Below, piece after piece: positions 48,725 to 61,050 of a stretch of 64,000 nucleotides of DNA (position 1 is its first letter; every line of letters starts with the position of its first letter). Source of the stretch: Gibbula magus (lineage: Eukaryota > Mollusca > Gastropoda > Trochida > Trochidae); NCBI GenBank assembly GCA_936450465.1, contig OW388293.1:83722134-83786133 (forward strand), written 5' to 3'. The position numbers were made by a program, and so were the translations under genes. The notes beneath the pieces are model-generated. The model was not told the origin of the DNA, searched no databases, and worked only from the letters and a program-made list of their open reading frames with translations.

Positions 48725-49010
48725 CATGCTGTTCCACCTCATCAACATCTGCATCAACCTCATCAACATCTGCATCAACATCTGCATCAACATCAGCATC
48801 AACTTCTTCATCTACATCTGTAACTGTATTGGAATGTTCATATACATTTGCACCCAAACCTGCATCTACATATACAGTGATTTGTATCAAACTTACATCC
48901 ACATCTTCACCTACAATCATTGTTACCTTTTCATCTATCTGTACATCTTCAACATCTGCATCCACATCAACATCTGCATCCACACATACATTCTCTATCT
49001 GCATCGCCTT
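48725..49010. repeat. CATCWACATCTG-type short tandem repeat
   Basis: Imperfect 6- and 12-bp units. All three frames stay open for 80-230 codons (Thr/Ser/Ala, Ile/Asn/Cys or, antisense, Asp/Val repeats). These are repeat artefacts. Confidence 0.85.
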
Positions 49011-49659
49011 GCACCTCACACATATATCGACTCATACACAGATTCACTCCTTGGTACTGGTATGATTTTCTTTTGGAATCTCAATAGTATTGTACACATG
49101 TTGATCACTTAATATTTGTGACCACATGACCAAGTGTTCATGCCCAAGTCCCAACTTCCCACTGTCAGACATAACTCTCAAGAAACACATCAATGCTATT
49201 GCTCCAATAAATGTAGATAACGGGTTTTATCTTGAACAAATTTCAAATCTAGATATATAACCTTGCTGCTGTGTTGAAGACTAATTTGTCTTGCACCATC
49301 AAAACTAAGACTCCAAATTAAAGAGCAGTATAAACCGAGACGTAACTCCAGAATCTGTCCCTGGCGTGCATGTTGAACATCTTGCATTGTCATCCATCAT
49401 CAGCGTGTGCAGCGTGCTCACATAGATTACATCTGGCGCGGCAATTCTTCATAAACTGTCAACGTCACATGTCCTCTAACCTTCTTAGAAGTGAACTTAC
49501 CAAAACACTAACCCAGTGACTTTTGAACCCGGATTTAACAATTGAAAAATCATAAATTGGTTTAACTTGGTAAACTAAGACAGTCTTTGCCTCTTTGGAA
49601 GCTAAGTTTAATATATTTACTGAACATTCATAAGTATCATTGGATTTACCATGTTAGTG

Positions 49660-49915
49660 GAGTAACGTACAGGTTGACTTGCTTGGCTGTGAATAAGCAA
49701 GTCTGGGGATTCAATCTTGCCAGGTTCTTGAGAAATTGGTTTGCTGTAGAAAGCTGTTCTACAGTAAGGTTTGGGTTGAAAGCTGTATTGAAGTACAGTG
49801 CAGTCTCCAGCATGGGTCTGTAGTTCAGTAAAGCAGCCATCCATATGATGTATAACAAACAATGGTATTGCAGACGTTCTTTCCTACAAAATAACTAGCT
49901 CTATGACATCAGAGA
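49660..49915 (+). mobile_element. Degenerate SINE of the tRNA-derived family
   Basis: It retains GGGGATTCAATCTTGCCAGG (B-box region), GAAAGCTGTTCTACAGTAAG, GGTTTGGGTTGAAAGC and ATGGTATTGCAGACGTTCTT in family order, heavily mutated, without a clear A box. Confidence 0.6.
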
Positions 49916-50578
49916 AGGACGCTTCACTTCTCCATATGGTATTGTATTTGTTAAAGCTTCAAAACTGAGACAAATGTCATGACAACCAAAGTTTGATAAA
50001 AAGAAACTGAATATGAATATTCACTGAACACAAAACATGTCGGCCCCATTTAATAAATCTGGTTATCAGATCTGGTCGAGTTAGGAAGTTTCATCCAGCG
50101 ACGGTCATCTAGACGTGTGTCCCTCCCTCAGCATGCTGTGCAGTGCAACACGTGCACAACTGAACTCATTGAACCAGTGTCTGGCAGAATATCTATCTTA
50201 ACTTTGAGTCATACGCTTATTTAATGAGCTTCTTTAAATTTGCTCAATCTTTCACATTTGTTACATTTAAATGTTGTGCCTAACACTGTGATCATTCTTG
50301 GTTATAATTTTACGCTTAGCTTATTTGAATTAACAGTTTTTTCTTTAAATTTTTTAAAGAAGATTTACAATTGTTAAAATGTCAGAATCTGAGACAAATA
50401 TTACGTGCCATAAAATATGTAGTATAAAAGCATTTACTGAAGCTGTCAAACTGTAACATTTATAAGGCCAACTCAGGGTAAAGCATGTGATGAATGACCA
50501 GTCACTATCATTTGTAGAACGTCACTAATGCCTCTGTGTCCACGTACAGTTCTGATGATGCTTCTCGTCTTGTTGCAG

Positions 50579-50629
50579 GAGAAGCGAGCGCTGGAGAGGA
50601 AAGTATCCGAGATGGAGGAAGAACTTAAA
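50579..50629 (+). CDS. PPP1R12A: MYPT, coiled-coil exon 2 (EKRALERKVSEMEEELK)
   Basis: A 51-nt exon (17 codons, phase 0 to 0) with acceptor CTCGTCTTGTTGCAG and donor AAA|GTAAGT. The peptide matches human KRERRALERRISEMEEELK almost exactly. It links the coiled coil to the terminal leucine zipper, and its 3' end can join either last exon in frame. Confidence 0.95.
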
Positions 50630-51330
50630 GTAAGTGTCTCTGCATGCTTGCTTACCTAACCCTTCTCAGATAGTCACAGATCGCTTCTCTTCTCTCACTT
50701 CTACTGAGTAAATTCATCTGTATGTGGTCCTCTCAGCTTCAAGTGCTATCCAGAGCTGGCGTCCATCCGTCGTCTCTATCTCGTCTATAGCCGTACTCAG
50801 TTCTAGGATCTCACAATGTTTAGTTGCTAGACGCATTTTCCACAGCTTCATACAGTAGTCTCAAGCTAGAGATAGACAAGGCTTTGAAGACGTATCTGAC
50901 CGGCTTAATGTAGGAGTGCTTGCTATTCTGAAACCTATTGTTAGACAATCTTTTCGAAAGCAGGATGTAAAGTAAGTAGTTTTATTTGAAAAGAGGGAAA
51001 GCCGGCTATGCTGAAGCTGAATTTGTCATATCTTCTGAATTGTGTAAAAAGACACTTCTAAAGAATTATATGCTTGCTTCATATTCTTAGGTTATTAGTA
51101 GAAAAGCCGTTGCTGAAAACTGCAAGTTGGTTTATGGCGAGCTAGTGAATCTGATAAAATACCTAGGCCAGCTGTCTGTTCTAAGACTAGATGTAGGCAA
51201 GTCAGTTGAAAGCTGTGTTTAGCTAAGTGTATATGAATGCCTTATGTGGACAAGTGATTTGTGAGACAGTAAATGCGCCTGGTTTAACGATAGTTTTGTT
51301 TGCCTTATAACAACTTCTCTACCTTTACAG
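50630..51330 (+). other. Intron, nothing recognised
   Basis: Unique AT-rich sequence. Confidence 0.6.
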
Positions 51331-51417
51331 CAAATGGAGAAACTTAAAGCTGATAATGCAAAACTTAAGGATGAAAATAGGGCCTTGACGCGAGTCGTAT
51401 CCAAACTGTCCAAATAG
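51331..51417 (+). CDS. PPP1R12A: MYPT, alternative C-terminal leucine-zipper exon A with stop
   Basis: Acceptor ACTTCTCTACCTTTACAG. It encodes QMEKLKADNAKLKDENRALT followed by RVVSKLSK and TAG at 51,415. Leu at residues 5, 12, 19 and 26 form a heptad zipper. Human MYPT1 ends [24 protein letters not shown], so this is a full leucine-zipper end, the segment that binds PKG-I in vertebrates. The stop is followed at once by GTAACA, so TAG|GTAACA is also a plausible donor. It is 17/28 identical to exon B at 54,456. Confidence 0.93.
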   Translation, partial: QMEKLKADNAKLKDENRALTRVVSKLSK

Positions 51418-52661
51418 GTAACATACCTACCTACCGAGAACTATGCACCCAGCCAGCCTTTCGTTTCGACCAGGCGGTTTCATTTGAAGCATGTTCAAGT
51501 TTTCTTCTCTTTTCTACTAAGCATGGGCTCCTGCCAGTCTGTCCATGATGGGTGGAAGTTTAGATCGAAATCTTTATTTCTTTTCGTATTTCCACATTAT
51601 GTTTGTTTACAAATTCTAGTTTAGTCATTTTCAAAACTAGAGTAGATTTTTGAGAAAGGACATACATTTAGGATGGGGACATGGTTCAAGAAAAAATGTT
51701 TCTCTATCTTTTCCATGCAAATTTATATTCTTTGACTAATAACTATGATATTTATTGATGTAAATAGACATTTGTGTTGTAATTACTGTTTAAAGTGTTT
51801 GGTATCATATTAACAGGATGTTCACTGTTAGAGGTATATATCACATAGGTGCTCTGTAGAGGTATATAACAATTACTTTGATATTGTCTTAATTACCAGT
51901 CTATCTTAATGATCATTACTTAATTTGTCTCAACAACTGAGATCCTACTTCAAGTTTCTTTAAATTTTAACAAAAAACAAAGTAGATGCAAACATCTTCT
52001 TGATTGCTAAGGTACCTTAGCTGATAGAGCAAGTTGATATTAGCTTCCAGCAGGTTGTAATACTACAGATAATTGGTATACCGTAATAGGAAAATATTAA
52101 AATATGTTGCAAGTCAAACTAAAGAATATAATTGAAAATTTACTGTAGAGTGATATAGGTGCAATGAGGTTCTAAGATAAGTAGTTACTTGATGCCTGTA
52201 GAGTCATCATCATGATACACTTAGTTCAGCAATCCAACATTCATGAGCTTTTTAAGAATGAGAACTTAATAACGTAATGGATAAACTGTAAAATTAAAGT
52301 GCTTTTGCAAAAACCTGACAGGAATAAAAAGTATTGTAAATGCAGTATTCAGTCTCAACACATTCTATATTGAGTACAGAATGAAGATAATCTCTGGGAA
52401 GATTAATTAAAGAGTTAATCAAGTTGACAATCAGATTTGATACGAATGGTAACCTGAAACAATTTACTTGATAATATGTAAAATATTTGACGTAAAGCAC
52501 TCTTTGGGTGGTATGGGCGTTACTCACTAAGATTTCCCACACTGTTTCTGGGTGATAGTTACTACGTACCGGGAGGACAGGAAGGCTGGTGCCTTGTCTC
52601 ACTGACAGACTGACGTGGCTGGGCGCGACTAACACTCACAGTGCCATCCATGCTTCTCTCC

Positions 52662-52702
<41 letters not shown>
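52662..52702. repeat. (GTCT)n microsatellite
   Basis: About nine GTCT units followed by CTCTCTC. Confidence 0.95.
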
Positions 52703-52703
<1 letters not shown>

Positions 52704-53292
52704 GTGTTCCACACATAACACACCACCAGTACATCATATCAGCAGTCCTCAGATCTTTATCGTTCAGTTCTATCGGTTATTCCAATATGTCAATTCACGC
52801 CAACATTGTAGGGGAGATAACTCATGACAATGAAGCAGCTTGATGTTATTTCAATGAAAGATTCCTGTTCGAGATGTAAGGGAGGTAATTCCATGTAATC
52901 TTCATACCCATGCTGTTCCTCAGTGTAAGGATATATCGGCCATATACATATTTGTTAAAAAACTATTCTTTACTGAAATATGAAAAATACAATGTAATTG
53001 AATAATGAATTGTATTCTTAAAAAAATAAAAATATATTTCTTTGTGTTTCAAGTGTTAAAGAGAAAATTAGCATAAACAATAACATGTTCACAAATAGGA
53101 GATTTACTTTTAAGCCATGAGGGTCCATTGAGCCAAACTTTGTAAATTGTGATCACCTTGATGAATAACTATGACAAGTATTTGTTTTTTTATTCCACCG
53201 CTTGATGTGCTGAGCACCAGCTAATATATGAGTGTATTTGTAAACATGCACTGTTGCTTACATACATACCTATCTACCTACATACAAACAAC

Positions 53293-53515
53293 CAACTTCC
53301 CATCGCAAGGCATAACTCTTGCCAGTTTCCATCACTGACTAATTTAAGTCTTGCAGTATTTCCCTCGCTATTCTGTGATAAGAAAGTGGATCGCTGCACC
53401 TAAAATATGTTGTGGGCTAGGATTTCCTAGCACGGAAACCTTAAGGAAAGACTGCAAGGCTTAAATCAGCCAGTAATGGAGACTGGCAAGAGTTAGGCCT
53501 TGCGATGGGAAGTTG
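53293..53515. mobile_element. 223-bp MULE-like MITE, copy 3
   Basis: Near-perfect ends CAACTTCCCATCGCAAGGC and GCCTTGCGATGGGAAGTTG. Exactly the same length as copy 1. The 9-bp flanks ACAAACAAC and ACATACAAC match at 8 of 9 bases. Confidence 0.88.
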
Positions 53516-54455
53516 ACATACAACTGGTATTCTGGTTATATGGTCAACTGCTGTAAACATGCACTGTTGCTTACATACCTACCTTCCTACATACAGCTGG
53601 TACTCTGGTGTGGAGCACATGGGTGGCATTGGGACACTTCAGTACATGTGCGTTATTTCATGTAGTCGTCATCTAAGTACTCTAGAGAGTTGATGCGGAC
53701 TGGCATGTGTTGTATGTCAGGTTCTCACTAATATCAGTTTCAGCATATTCTCGTACTTTGTGTAATGTTTGTGCAAATTATTGAGAGAACTTTGGCAATA
53801 TAGACAGTGTTAATATGGATATAGATGGTTACTGTGTGAAATTGTTCTCATTAACCAGACTATACTAATACCTGTTTAGCATGGTATTCCATCTGCGTAT
53901 TTGGACAGTTTCCGACAGTGTAAGCAATGCTGCATGTGACTGCAGGTCCGCCGGTCTCACCCGCAGGCTGACCGGCCTCGTTCAGTAGTGATTACTGGAT
54001 TACTCTAGAGAGTTAACTTGTTCTCAGCAATGTAGAGATGGTACGAGAGGTTATTCATGTGCTTCTCTTGTCCGTCTTATCCCTCGTGTTTATAACTGTC
54101 ACAGTGTCTTATAAGTGTTTTGCCTCACTTTGGTTCAAGGTAATTGTAACAATAATGTGTCCAAACAATATTTCATATTCATTGTAAAAATCATTTTAAA
54201 ATTGATTTTTCTTTACATTGCAAGATTGATTAAACTGAAAACTTACCATCAATAACGCATTAAGCACTATATCTGTAACCTTGTCATTAACCCAAAATAA
54301 AGATTAATAACGAATGCACATTTCCATCTTTGCTAGTGTATCCCTCTGAAATGTATCTGCTTTGTATAACCTGGAGAAAACTTACCATATAGAACCTAGT
54401 TATCATATTTCTTCGAATCAAAGATCTCTCAAACACCTGTTTGCGTTTGTTACAG

Positions 54456-54542
54456 AAAATGGACAGTCTGAAGAATGACAATCTACGACTTCGGGAGGAG
54501 AATGGAGCACTGATCCGTGTCATAAGTAAACTGTCCAAATAG
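54456..54542 (+). CDS. PPP1R12A: MYPT, alternative C-terminal leucine-zipper exon B with stop
   Basis: Acceptor TTGCGTTTGTTACAG. It encodes [20 protein letters not shown] followed by RVISKLSK and TAG at 54,540. It has the same heptad Leu positions (5, 12, 19, 26) and length as exon A; its [14 protein letters not shown] end is identical to human MYPT1, so B looks closer to the ancestral form. No donor follows the stop, so this is a true terminal exon. Confidence 0.95.
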   Translation, partial: [28 protein letters not shown]

Positions 54543-56374
54543 TGCCACGTATCCTTCCGCCGCCACCTCACCCTCATTATCATCTCGTCCTGAGGTCCAA
54601 TGGCTGGAGTCGTCCGTCTGTCTATCCGTCAGACCCAGGTACATCGGACGGAAATCGCTCGTCTTCCATCAGCCTGACTGCAGCTGACCACCCTCATACA
54701 TACATACATACAACATCCAGTCTGTGTGCGTGCGTCCGTGCGCACTCCGTGAGACGAACGAGTGTGCTTAGTATTACGTCTCCAGCCTCGAGATCACCTT
54801 GACCTCTCAACTCATGACCTGCCCTCTCGCGACCTCTGACCTGCCTGAGGCCGAGAGGCGCGGGTTGCTTGTCTATGTGTAGCCTGTGATTATGCCGACC
54901 CTCTGTTCTCTGTGAAATTGAATCCTTTTCCTCAAAGTGTCAGAACTTTAGCGTTTACCCTGTTCTGTAAGTTTCTTACAATTATGGATATGAAAATTTT
55001 ATTTTTCTCCTTTTTGGTTATTTCTTGAGTGTGTCATCACTCAAGCTCCCTCTTTATCTGCCATTTCCTATTTATAAACCTTGTTCAAGAGTTATCATGA
55101 TTACCCATATATTTTGTATGCAATATAGTTGGTTTGTAATTTGGAAATTAATCATAATTTGACCTCTTTGTCAAAAAGATTTTGTAGGTAAATTGATGCT
55201 TTGATAAAGTTAATGACAAATGTTTGTACAGAATTGATTTGAGAAAATATGTTTGGCTTTTTTTGCGTGACTACCAACTTTTTGATATATTGAATTTCTA
55301 CTTCCACTTTCAAAGTAGTAGCTCATATTTGCAAACTTTCCTTCCCTTTTCTTGTGCCACTAAACACGTTGAAAAAATAAAAATGTAAAAAAAAATTTGC
55401 AAGTTTTGCATAGCTGAAGAAGCTTAAGTTAACAAGCTTAAAATATATTGATGTTTATTTTATGTTGTATTTTTAGACTTGGTACATATGCGTATTGGAC
55501 TAGTAACGATGTGTTTGAATAGCTGGTTGTATTCAGTTCCTTTCCAACTCTATCTTACGAGTTGATTTTGATTTGGTCCCTGCTAAGTTTTGTTTTCTTT
55601 CACGAAAAAGGAATTCAATCTTACAAGAACAGTAATAACCCGACACAATGTCGTGGTTATCAGGGGAGGTAACTCTCGAAGACACATGACTTGAGGGTTA
55701 AGTTGGATCTCTCAAGCTGAGAAAGCCATGATCTGTTGAACTTACTCCACCGGTTGAGCGGAGTTATCTGCCCTGTGGAGCGGACTTTGCATCAGTGCAT
55801 TGTTGTACAATAAAGTGACTATAAATACATGTATCATAGGGAGCCATGATGTTTATGCTATCTGTAGAATAGCCTTGTATTAACTTCTGGATGTGCTTTC
55901 TTTGCTTACTGAACATCCATCACGTCACGCACCCCCAACACGCCCCCTCCGACCCTCCCCCCTCCATCTTTCCTCGCGCGGACCTGGTGCAAGTCACATG
56001 ACCATTCTGGTGCAGAAAGAGCTCGGGCTGTGCACGCTACGTAAACATGGTGCTACAGCAATCAGTCGGGTCTCCATAGCAACACTTCCAATCCTGCAAG
56101 CATTGTGTGATAATTTCAACAAATGTTGTGTGTAGTAGTTAATAGTGTCAAACTCAGTGAGTTGTTGCAATCAATTTCCTTGTACAGTTAGAATGTTGAA
56201 AGTTTTATTTGCTTGTACATTTTATCTTTCTGTTCAGATTTTGCCATTGGCAGTATTAGTGAGAAATGAAGAAGAGAAGAAAGGTGGCCAAGCCTAAAGC
56301 TGGTTCAATATAGTACATAGTGCCTGAAAGTTGTTGTCATGAAAAGTGCTAGTCATATAATGAGATGTAGACCA

Positions 56375-56415
56375 ACTGACCGACTGACTGACCGACTGAC
56401 TGACTGACTGACTGA
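56375..56415. repeat. (ACTG)n microsatellite
   Basis: About ten ACTG units with CCG interruptions. Confidence 0.9.
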
Positions 56416-59400
56416 TTCGAGAAGGACACAGTGTGTTCATTGCATTTTCTATATAGTGCAATCCTTAGCTAGATAAACTCTTGGTGCTTCAAGATCAGAA
56501 AACATTCAGGCAGACTCCGCCTTCAAACAGTCTGGCCAATCAGAGCATAATGAACTAGTCACATGATCAGTGGCCATTGTCCAATCAGAAGTGATCTCCT
56601 ATGTGAAGCAGCACCTGTTGGTGTGAGTCTGTCTAGCGGAATGACCTCGTCCATCAGGTCACAGAGCGCCACCTGGCGCTGGTAACTTGTAAACTTCAGA
56701 CGTGTGCAACTGCTAGCCTGCTTACTGACAAGGCCATCCCACTTAAACAGAGACAGGGCAAGCACTGTTAGCATGTTATTTTTGCACCTTTTGAGATTAA
56801 GTTCTATTTAATTCATTCAAGCATTGTTTATACTTCATATTTTTTACTCCAAAACATTGTTTTTATAAATGTGTATATATTCATGCAATTGTAAATATTG
56901 TTGTACATTTTCAAATGGAAATTATTTATTATATCAAAACCCTTTATACAAAGTATATTTTGTGATCACATGGATCTCAAAATGAGATTAAGATTTTATG
57001 CAGCATGTTGTATTTTGTTGTCGTGAATGATGCCTGTGTGCGTGCATGTTGTGAGAATGATTTGAGTGATTATCTTTCTTGATGAGTTCGAGAATCCATT
57101 CATTTCCCGCAAACTCTGAGTCTTTGACTGGAGTGAACTTAGTGTTGATTCTCTCTAATTTAAGTGCTACCACGGAAGTCTGCATCTCGATGTTCCTTCC
57201 CCGCTAGTACTTCTCCCTGTAGATCAGACAGAGCGTGACTCCGCAACTCGCCAGTCACTACTCCTCAACATCAGAGCTGTAGGCCGGATATCTTGGGTGT
57301 GATTGGTTCAAATCACTTGCTTAAATGCACCAGTGGTGTTAGGAATGTCAGTCAAGGTCATTGTCAGGTCAAGGTCACTTGGGTTGACCCTGTCCACGTA
57401 ATGACATTCCTGTTCAGCTTCCTTAAGTGACATGTTGGATTTAAGGCTTGCATCTAGGTGAGTGTTTTCTTCCGCACCCCACGATAACCTGCAGACAACT
57501 CACTTCTCAACCTCGGCTCAGCTGCAGATGGGCTGGCCCCTTTTTGTGGAAGAATCTGCTTCTCCAGAGACGGTTTCTGTCTGACTGTGGCTGGGAGAGG
57601 TTGGTGTCCGTAACCGTTGTTGTCGTCGTGGCGAGTGTTGTGCACAACAGCTGACGCCTGCTGTTGTCCTGCTGGTGCTGTAGACCGATGCTGTGTCCGA
57701 CAGCAACACAACACCAGTAGTTCAACCCAGGCCATCCTGCTCCCCGGGGTGACATGTTGGACCCCGGGTTTGTACTTCACTCCCACAGACTTCCACAACC
57801 TTTCTCCATGCCGATATTCAAATGTTATGCATTATAACACAACTAACTCTGTACAGACTTGTCTATTAACTCTCTAATGCTTTTTCCTCATGAATATGCT
57901 GACATAGAGCTTCTAGACCTGGCCGTGCAGAGTGATAATATGTACTTTGCATAAGGGTTTTGATGTAATCAATTCCCATATGCTTATGTACATGTTATAT
58001 TCTATTGCATGTTACTGGAGACCAAATCACTAAACTGTATGGTTCAGCATAATGTTTGCCACACATGTTTGTTTTTATTTGACTCGCAAGTCTCAGTCTG
58101 TGTGCCCAATGCTAGACCGTGCTATGCATGATGTTCTGTCCTGTCTTTCTGCGCCAACAGAGTGGAGTGTACACCAGCGATGCCAAGAGTTGGTCTGGGG
58201 GAGACCTACCCGTCTACCTCACGTGCCAACTCCCAGCATCCTCCTTGGCTGACACGCTGGATTCAAGGCTTGTATTCTCCACTCCCGTGGGCAAGCAAGA
58301 TGGCGGCCAGAAGTCTCCTGCATACCTCAAACTGTTTTGCCGGGGTGATGTTCCCTTCACAAGTCTGCATGTGTCGCTCCTGTCTCTCGTTTTCATTGAC
58401 TGACTTGCCTTGTTGCTATGACAACAAGAGTCGAGCTGGTTGAGCGAACTTGAAACTGCGATGTGCCCCGAGGTGACACGTTGGATCTCGGGCTTGCTTC
58501 AAGTGGGGGAACGTCACGCTCGCTTTATTTGGCAGGATGCTTTTTTTAAAAGTTCTGTTTTGCAAAGTCTATGCCTGAAAGTTCTCACCATTGAAAATTT
58601 ATTGGATATATGCTGAAATTCTTACCATCCTATTTGGATTTGGAAATGTATTAACTTTGAAACTAAGTTAATTGGTATATTTTTCGGCTAGATGAAGCTT
58701 ACAAATGTTATGCTGACTGATTCAGTTTGGTTTCTTTTGTTGACACATGTGCCAACAAAATGCTCAGAAGAATGGGAACATAACTTTCCATCCAAATGGT
58801 GCTCTGTGCTTACACTAACCAAGCTAGTGCACCTTGACCTGCGTTGCTAGAGCATTGAGGCAGCTAGCTTTCCTACCTACCTACCTACCCTAGTTAGATT
58901 AGCCTAGTGGATCTGTGTGTCCATGCTGGGGCAGTGTGTTCAGATGGTTCTTGTGTGGAGGACGGGAGAATCCAGTTATTTAAAACTGATTTGTGACAGC
59001 AAATATCATGGCAGCAGTCTGCAGAAAGGAATTTGCAAGTTTGTTTTGCAAGGAATCAAATGATCTTTTAATGCAGATCAGTCAGAATGTTGGTGAGTTT
59101 GTGTGGTACGACGAGACCCAGACTGCTCCATGTTAAGGTGACTGACTGCTGGATTGGGTGAGAGAAGGTTGAGAGTCCATTCTGCTCCGGTTCGTAGTGT
59201 AGATTGAAGAGCCTTGAGCTGGTAGAGCTGATAGGTACATACTGGACAGGTGAACCATCATCTGCTAGATTAGATATAGATACAGTGGGAGGCCTGCTCT
59301 GCCTGGGAGATCTTCTCTGAGGGCTTGTTTTGGTCACCTGGAGGAATTGAGTGCATCTCCATTGTCAAGGTTATTTATTGAAAGCTGCTAGTGCTACAAT

Positions 59401-60173
59401 AACATAGTGCTAACAAGTCAGTGGTTGGTGTGGGAGGTCCAGCAACAGCAGAGTGTCTGTCCATGTCCTGTTGTCTCATCTCAGTCTGTGTGATGTGATT
59501 TTTGTAGAAGATGAGGCAACAGAATATGCACAAACTTAGATGAGGAATGGGTGAATCAGAGAAACCCCCAGACAGAGCAGACTCCTATTGTTCCCAGCAG
59601 GTAGGCAATATGTAGCTCCATGCAGTGAGTGGAGCGAGTCCTGCTGGGCTAGCTGGTAGATGTCGACTAGCTGCCAATTGGAGGGCTACTGTGGCTGACC
59701 AGCAATGTTACTACCGTCAGCTGCCGGCCTTCTTCTGCGTGTAGCGAGTACTGTAGCCTAACTACGTACGTTCATACATAGCTGTATACTGCCTTACATG
59801 CAAATAACACACGAAGGAAGCTTAGAAACTGTGATGTATTTTATCTGAACTATGGGACCTGTGTATAAGTGTTGCTATGGAGACGCGTTTATCTTAATCG
59901 GTTTTAGGAGGTACAGCCCGAATAGAGTGAAGGTTTAGAATGTATGGAGGACGGACAGTCGTCTTGCACCACAATATGATGTCTGCACTGACGGGGGATC
60001 GGCAGGGTAAGGGTGTGGCAGGGGCGTGGCTTGTGCGTGTTAAGTCGCTGCTGATACCGGCCAACCAGCAGCCTTCACCCTACTGGATTCACATGCCGTG
60101 AATATGTGTTAATTTTGCATCTACTATGATGGTAACATAGGATTGTATAGCACTAAGAATACCTACCCACTTC

Positions 60174-60179
60174 AATAAA
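60174..60179 (+). terminator. Candidate polyadenylation signal AATAAA
   Basis: AATAAA followed about 40 bp later by a GT/T-rich stretch. It is the best distal candidate for the exon B transcript, and AATAAA at 55,809 is the nearer alternative. Not proven without 3'-end reads. Confidence 0.4.
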
Positions 60180-60774
60180 TTTGTTTGGGGATATCCCTCA
60201 TTAATAAGTCTTTGTGTTTTCATTTCTCTTATCTTCTGGAGAAATTAATTAAGCAACACCCGAATTTTGTTAAACAAAATATTGCAAAATTGTTCCAATA
60301 AGAAAGAGGACAATGTGTCAGGAGAACAATTAGTGATATTATGTTGAACTGTCGTGTAGTGGTATTGAAATCAAAGTTCACTCAACTAACAATTCACTGT
60401 CTTTGGATAAAGGCTTTTACAATAGATTGTTATTTTGGTGTCAAAATCTAAGATCCAAATGACAGTTCATTCTTCCATCGTCCATCCACATTTGACATAT
60501 TTTCCTTCTCAAGAACCTTACACCCTCCAAAACTGAAATTTTGTGGGTAGGTACCTTGCACTTAGGGTATCAAAGTTTGTACATTTGATCTCACCCCACC
60601 CCCTACAAACAATAAGGGTTTGTCAGCAGTACAACTATAATCGTATAAAGTATCGTATGGTGCTGAAAGGTAATAATACATATAAACAGATGTGTTTATA
60701 AGTAGAATAAAGACCATTATTAAAATACTTATTTTGTAAAATATGTGCGAGTTATTAAAGCGGCAACTCAGTGA

Positions 60775-61050
60775 TTAAGATTGCTGACATATGGGGACAA
60801 TTTGGATCAAGCAGTGATTCCAAAGAGGTTTTCTAATATCTGAATATAAATTGCATGTTGTAAGAAAATGTACCTCGTCTTCAATTACGTTAGAATTACA
60901 GAACTTCCATAAAGGATGCTCAGGTTGTCTCAATGTATTGAGGGCTATGATAAAATGTTCACTGGGTTGTGGTCGGGTCTTTGTTAATAATTGTCCATTC
61001 ATAAATAAGATATACTCACTTGAGAAGGGTTTTGTATTGTTTTTCTCCAC
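60775..61050 (-). pseudogene. Remnant of a non-LTR retrotransposon reverse transcriptase (C-terminal zinc-binding region)
   Basis: A 91-codon minus-strand frame contains KFCNSNVIEDEVHFLTTCNL followed by YSDIRKPLW. The pattern C..N.IEDEvHFL..C.LY.diR is typical of the short Cys/His segment near the C-terminus of many non-LTR reverse transcriptases in marine invertebrates. The catalytic domain is absent and no other part of the element is recognisable, so this is a truncated relic. Confidence 0.6.

Larger units (their letters stand above)
48634..50578 (+). other. Intron with simple sequence and an old SINE
   Basis: It holds a CATCAACATCTG-type array (48.73-49.01 kb) and a degenerate SINE (49.66-49.92 kb). 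Confidence 0.65.
51418..54455 (+). other. Region between the two leucine-zipper exons
   Basis: It is either an intron or the 3' UTR of exon A; an AATAAA at 53,025-53,030 could end an exon A transcript. It holds a GTCT microsatellite (52.66-52.70 kb) and MITE copy 3 (53.29-53.52 kb). No other coding exon was seen. Confidence 0.65.
54543..60200 (+). other. Probable 3' UTR and flanking sequence
   Basis: No coding exon follows the stop. Candidate poly(A) signals are AATAAA at 55,376, 55,809 and 60,174; the last is followed by TCTTTGTGTTTTC, a GT/T-rich downstream element, and would give a 5.6-kb UTR. It also holds CATACATACA (54.69 kb), an ACTG microsatellite (56.38-56.42 kb) and a recurring GTGACAYGTTGGA motif (57.4-58.5 kb). 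ORFs of 60-114 codons here show no recognisable domains. Confidence 0.5.

Noticed and set aside
48376..49065. 229-codon ORF that runs from the coiled-coil exon into Thr/Ser/Ala repeats
   Set aside because: Only 48,448-48,594 (possibly to 48,633) is exonic. The rest is intronic simple sequence open in several frames on both strands.
57448..58443. Cluster of 60-114-codon ORFs on both strands as a downstream gene
   Set aside because: No domain, no splice structure, and multiple overlapping frames in a locally GC-richer stretch downstream of the MYPT stop. It is better explained as 3' UTR.
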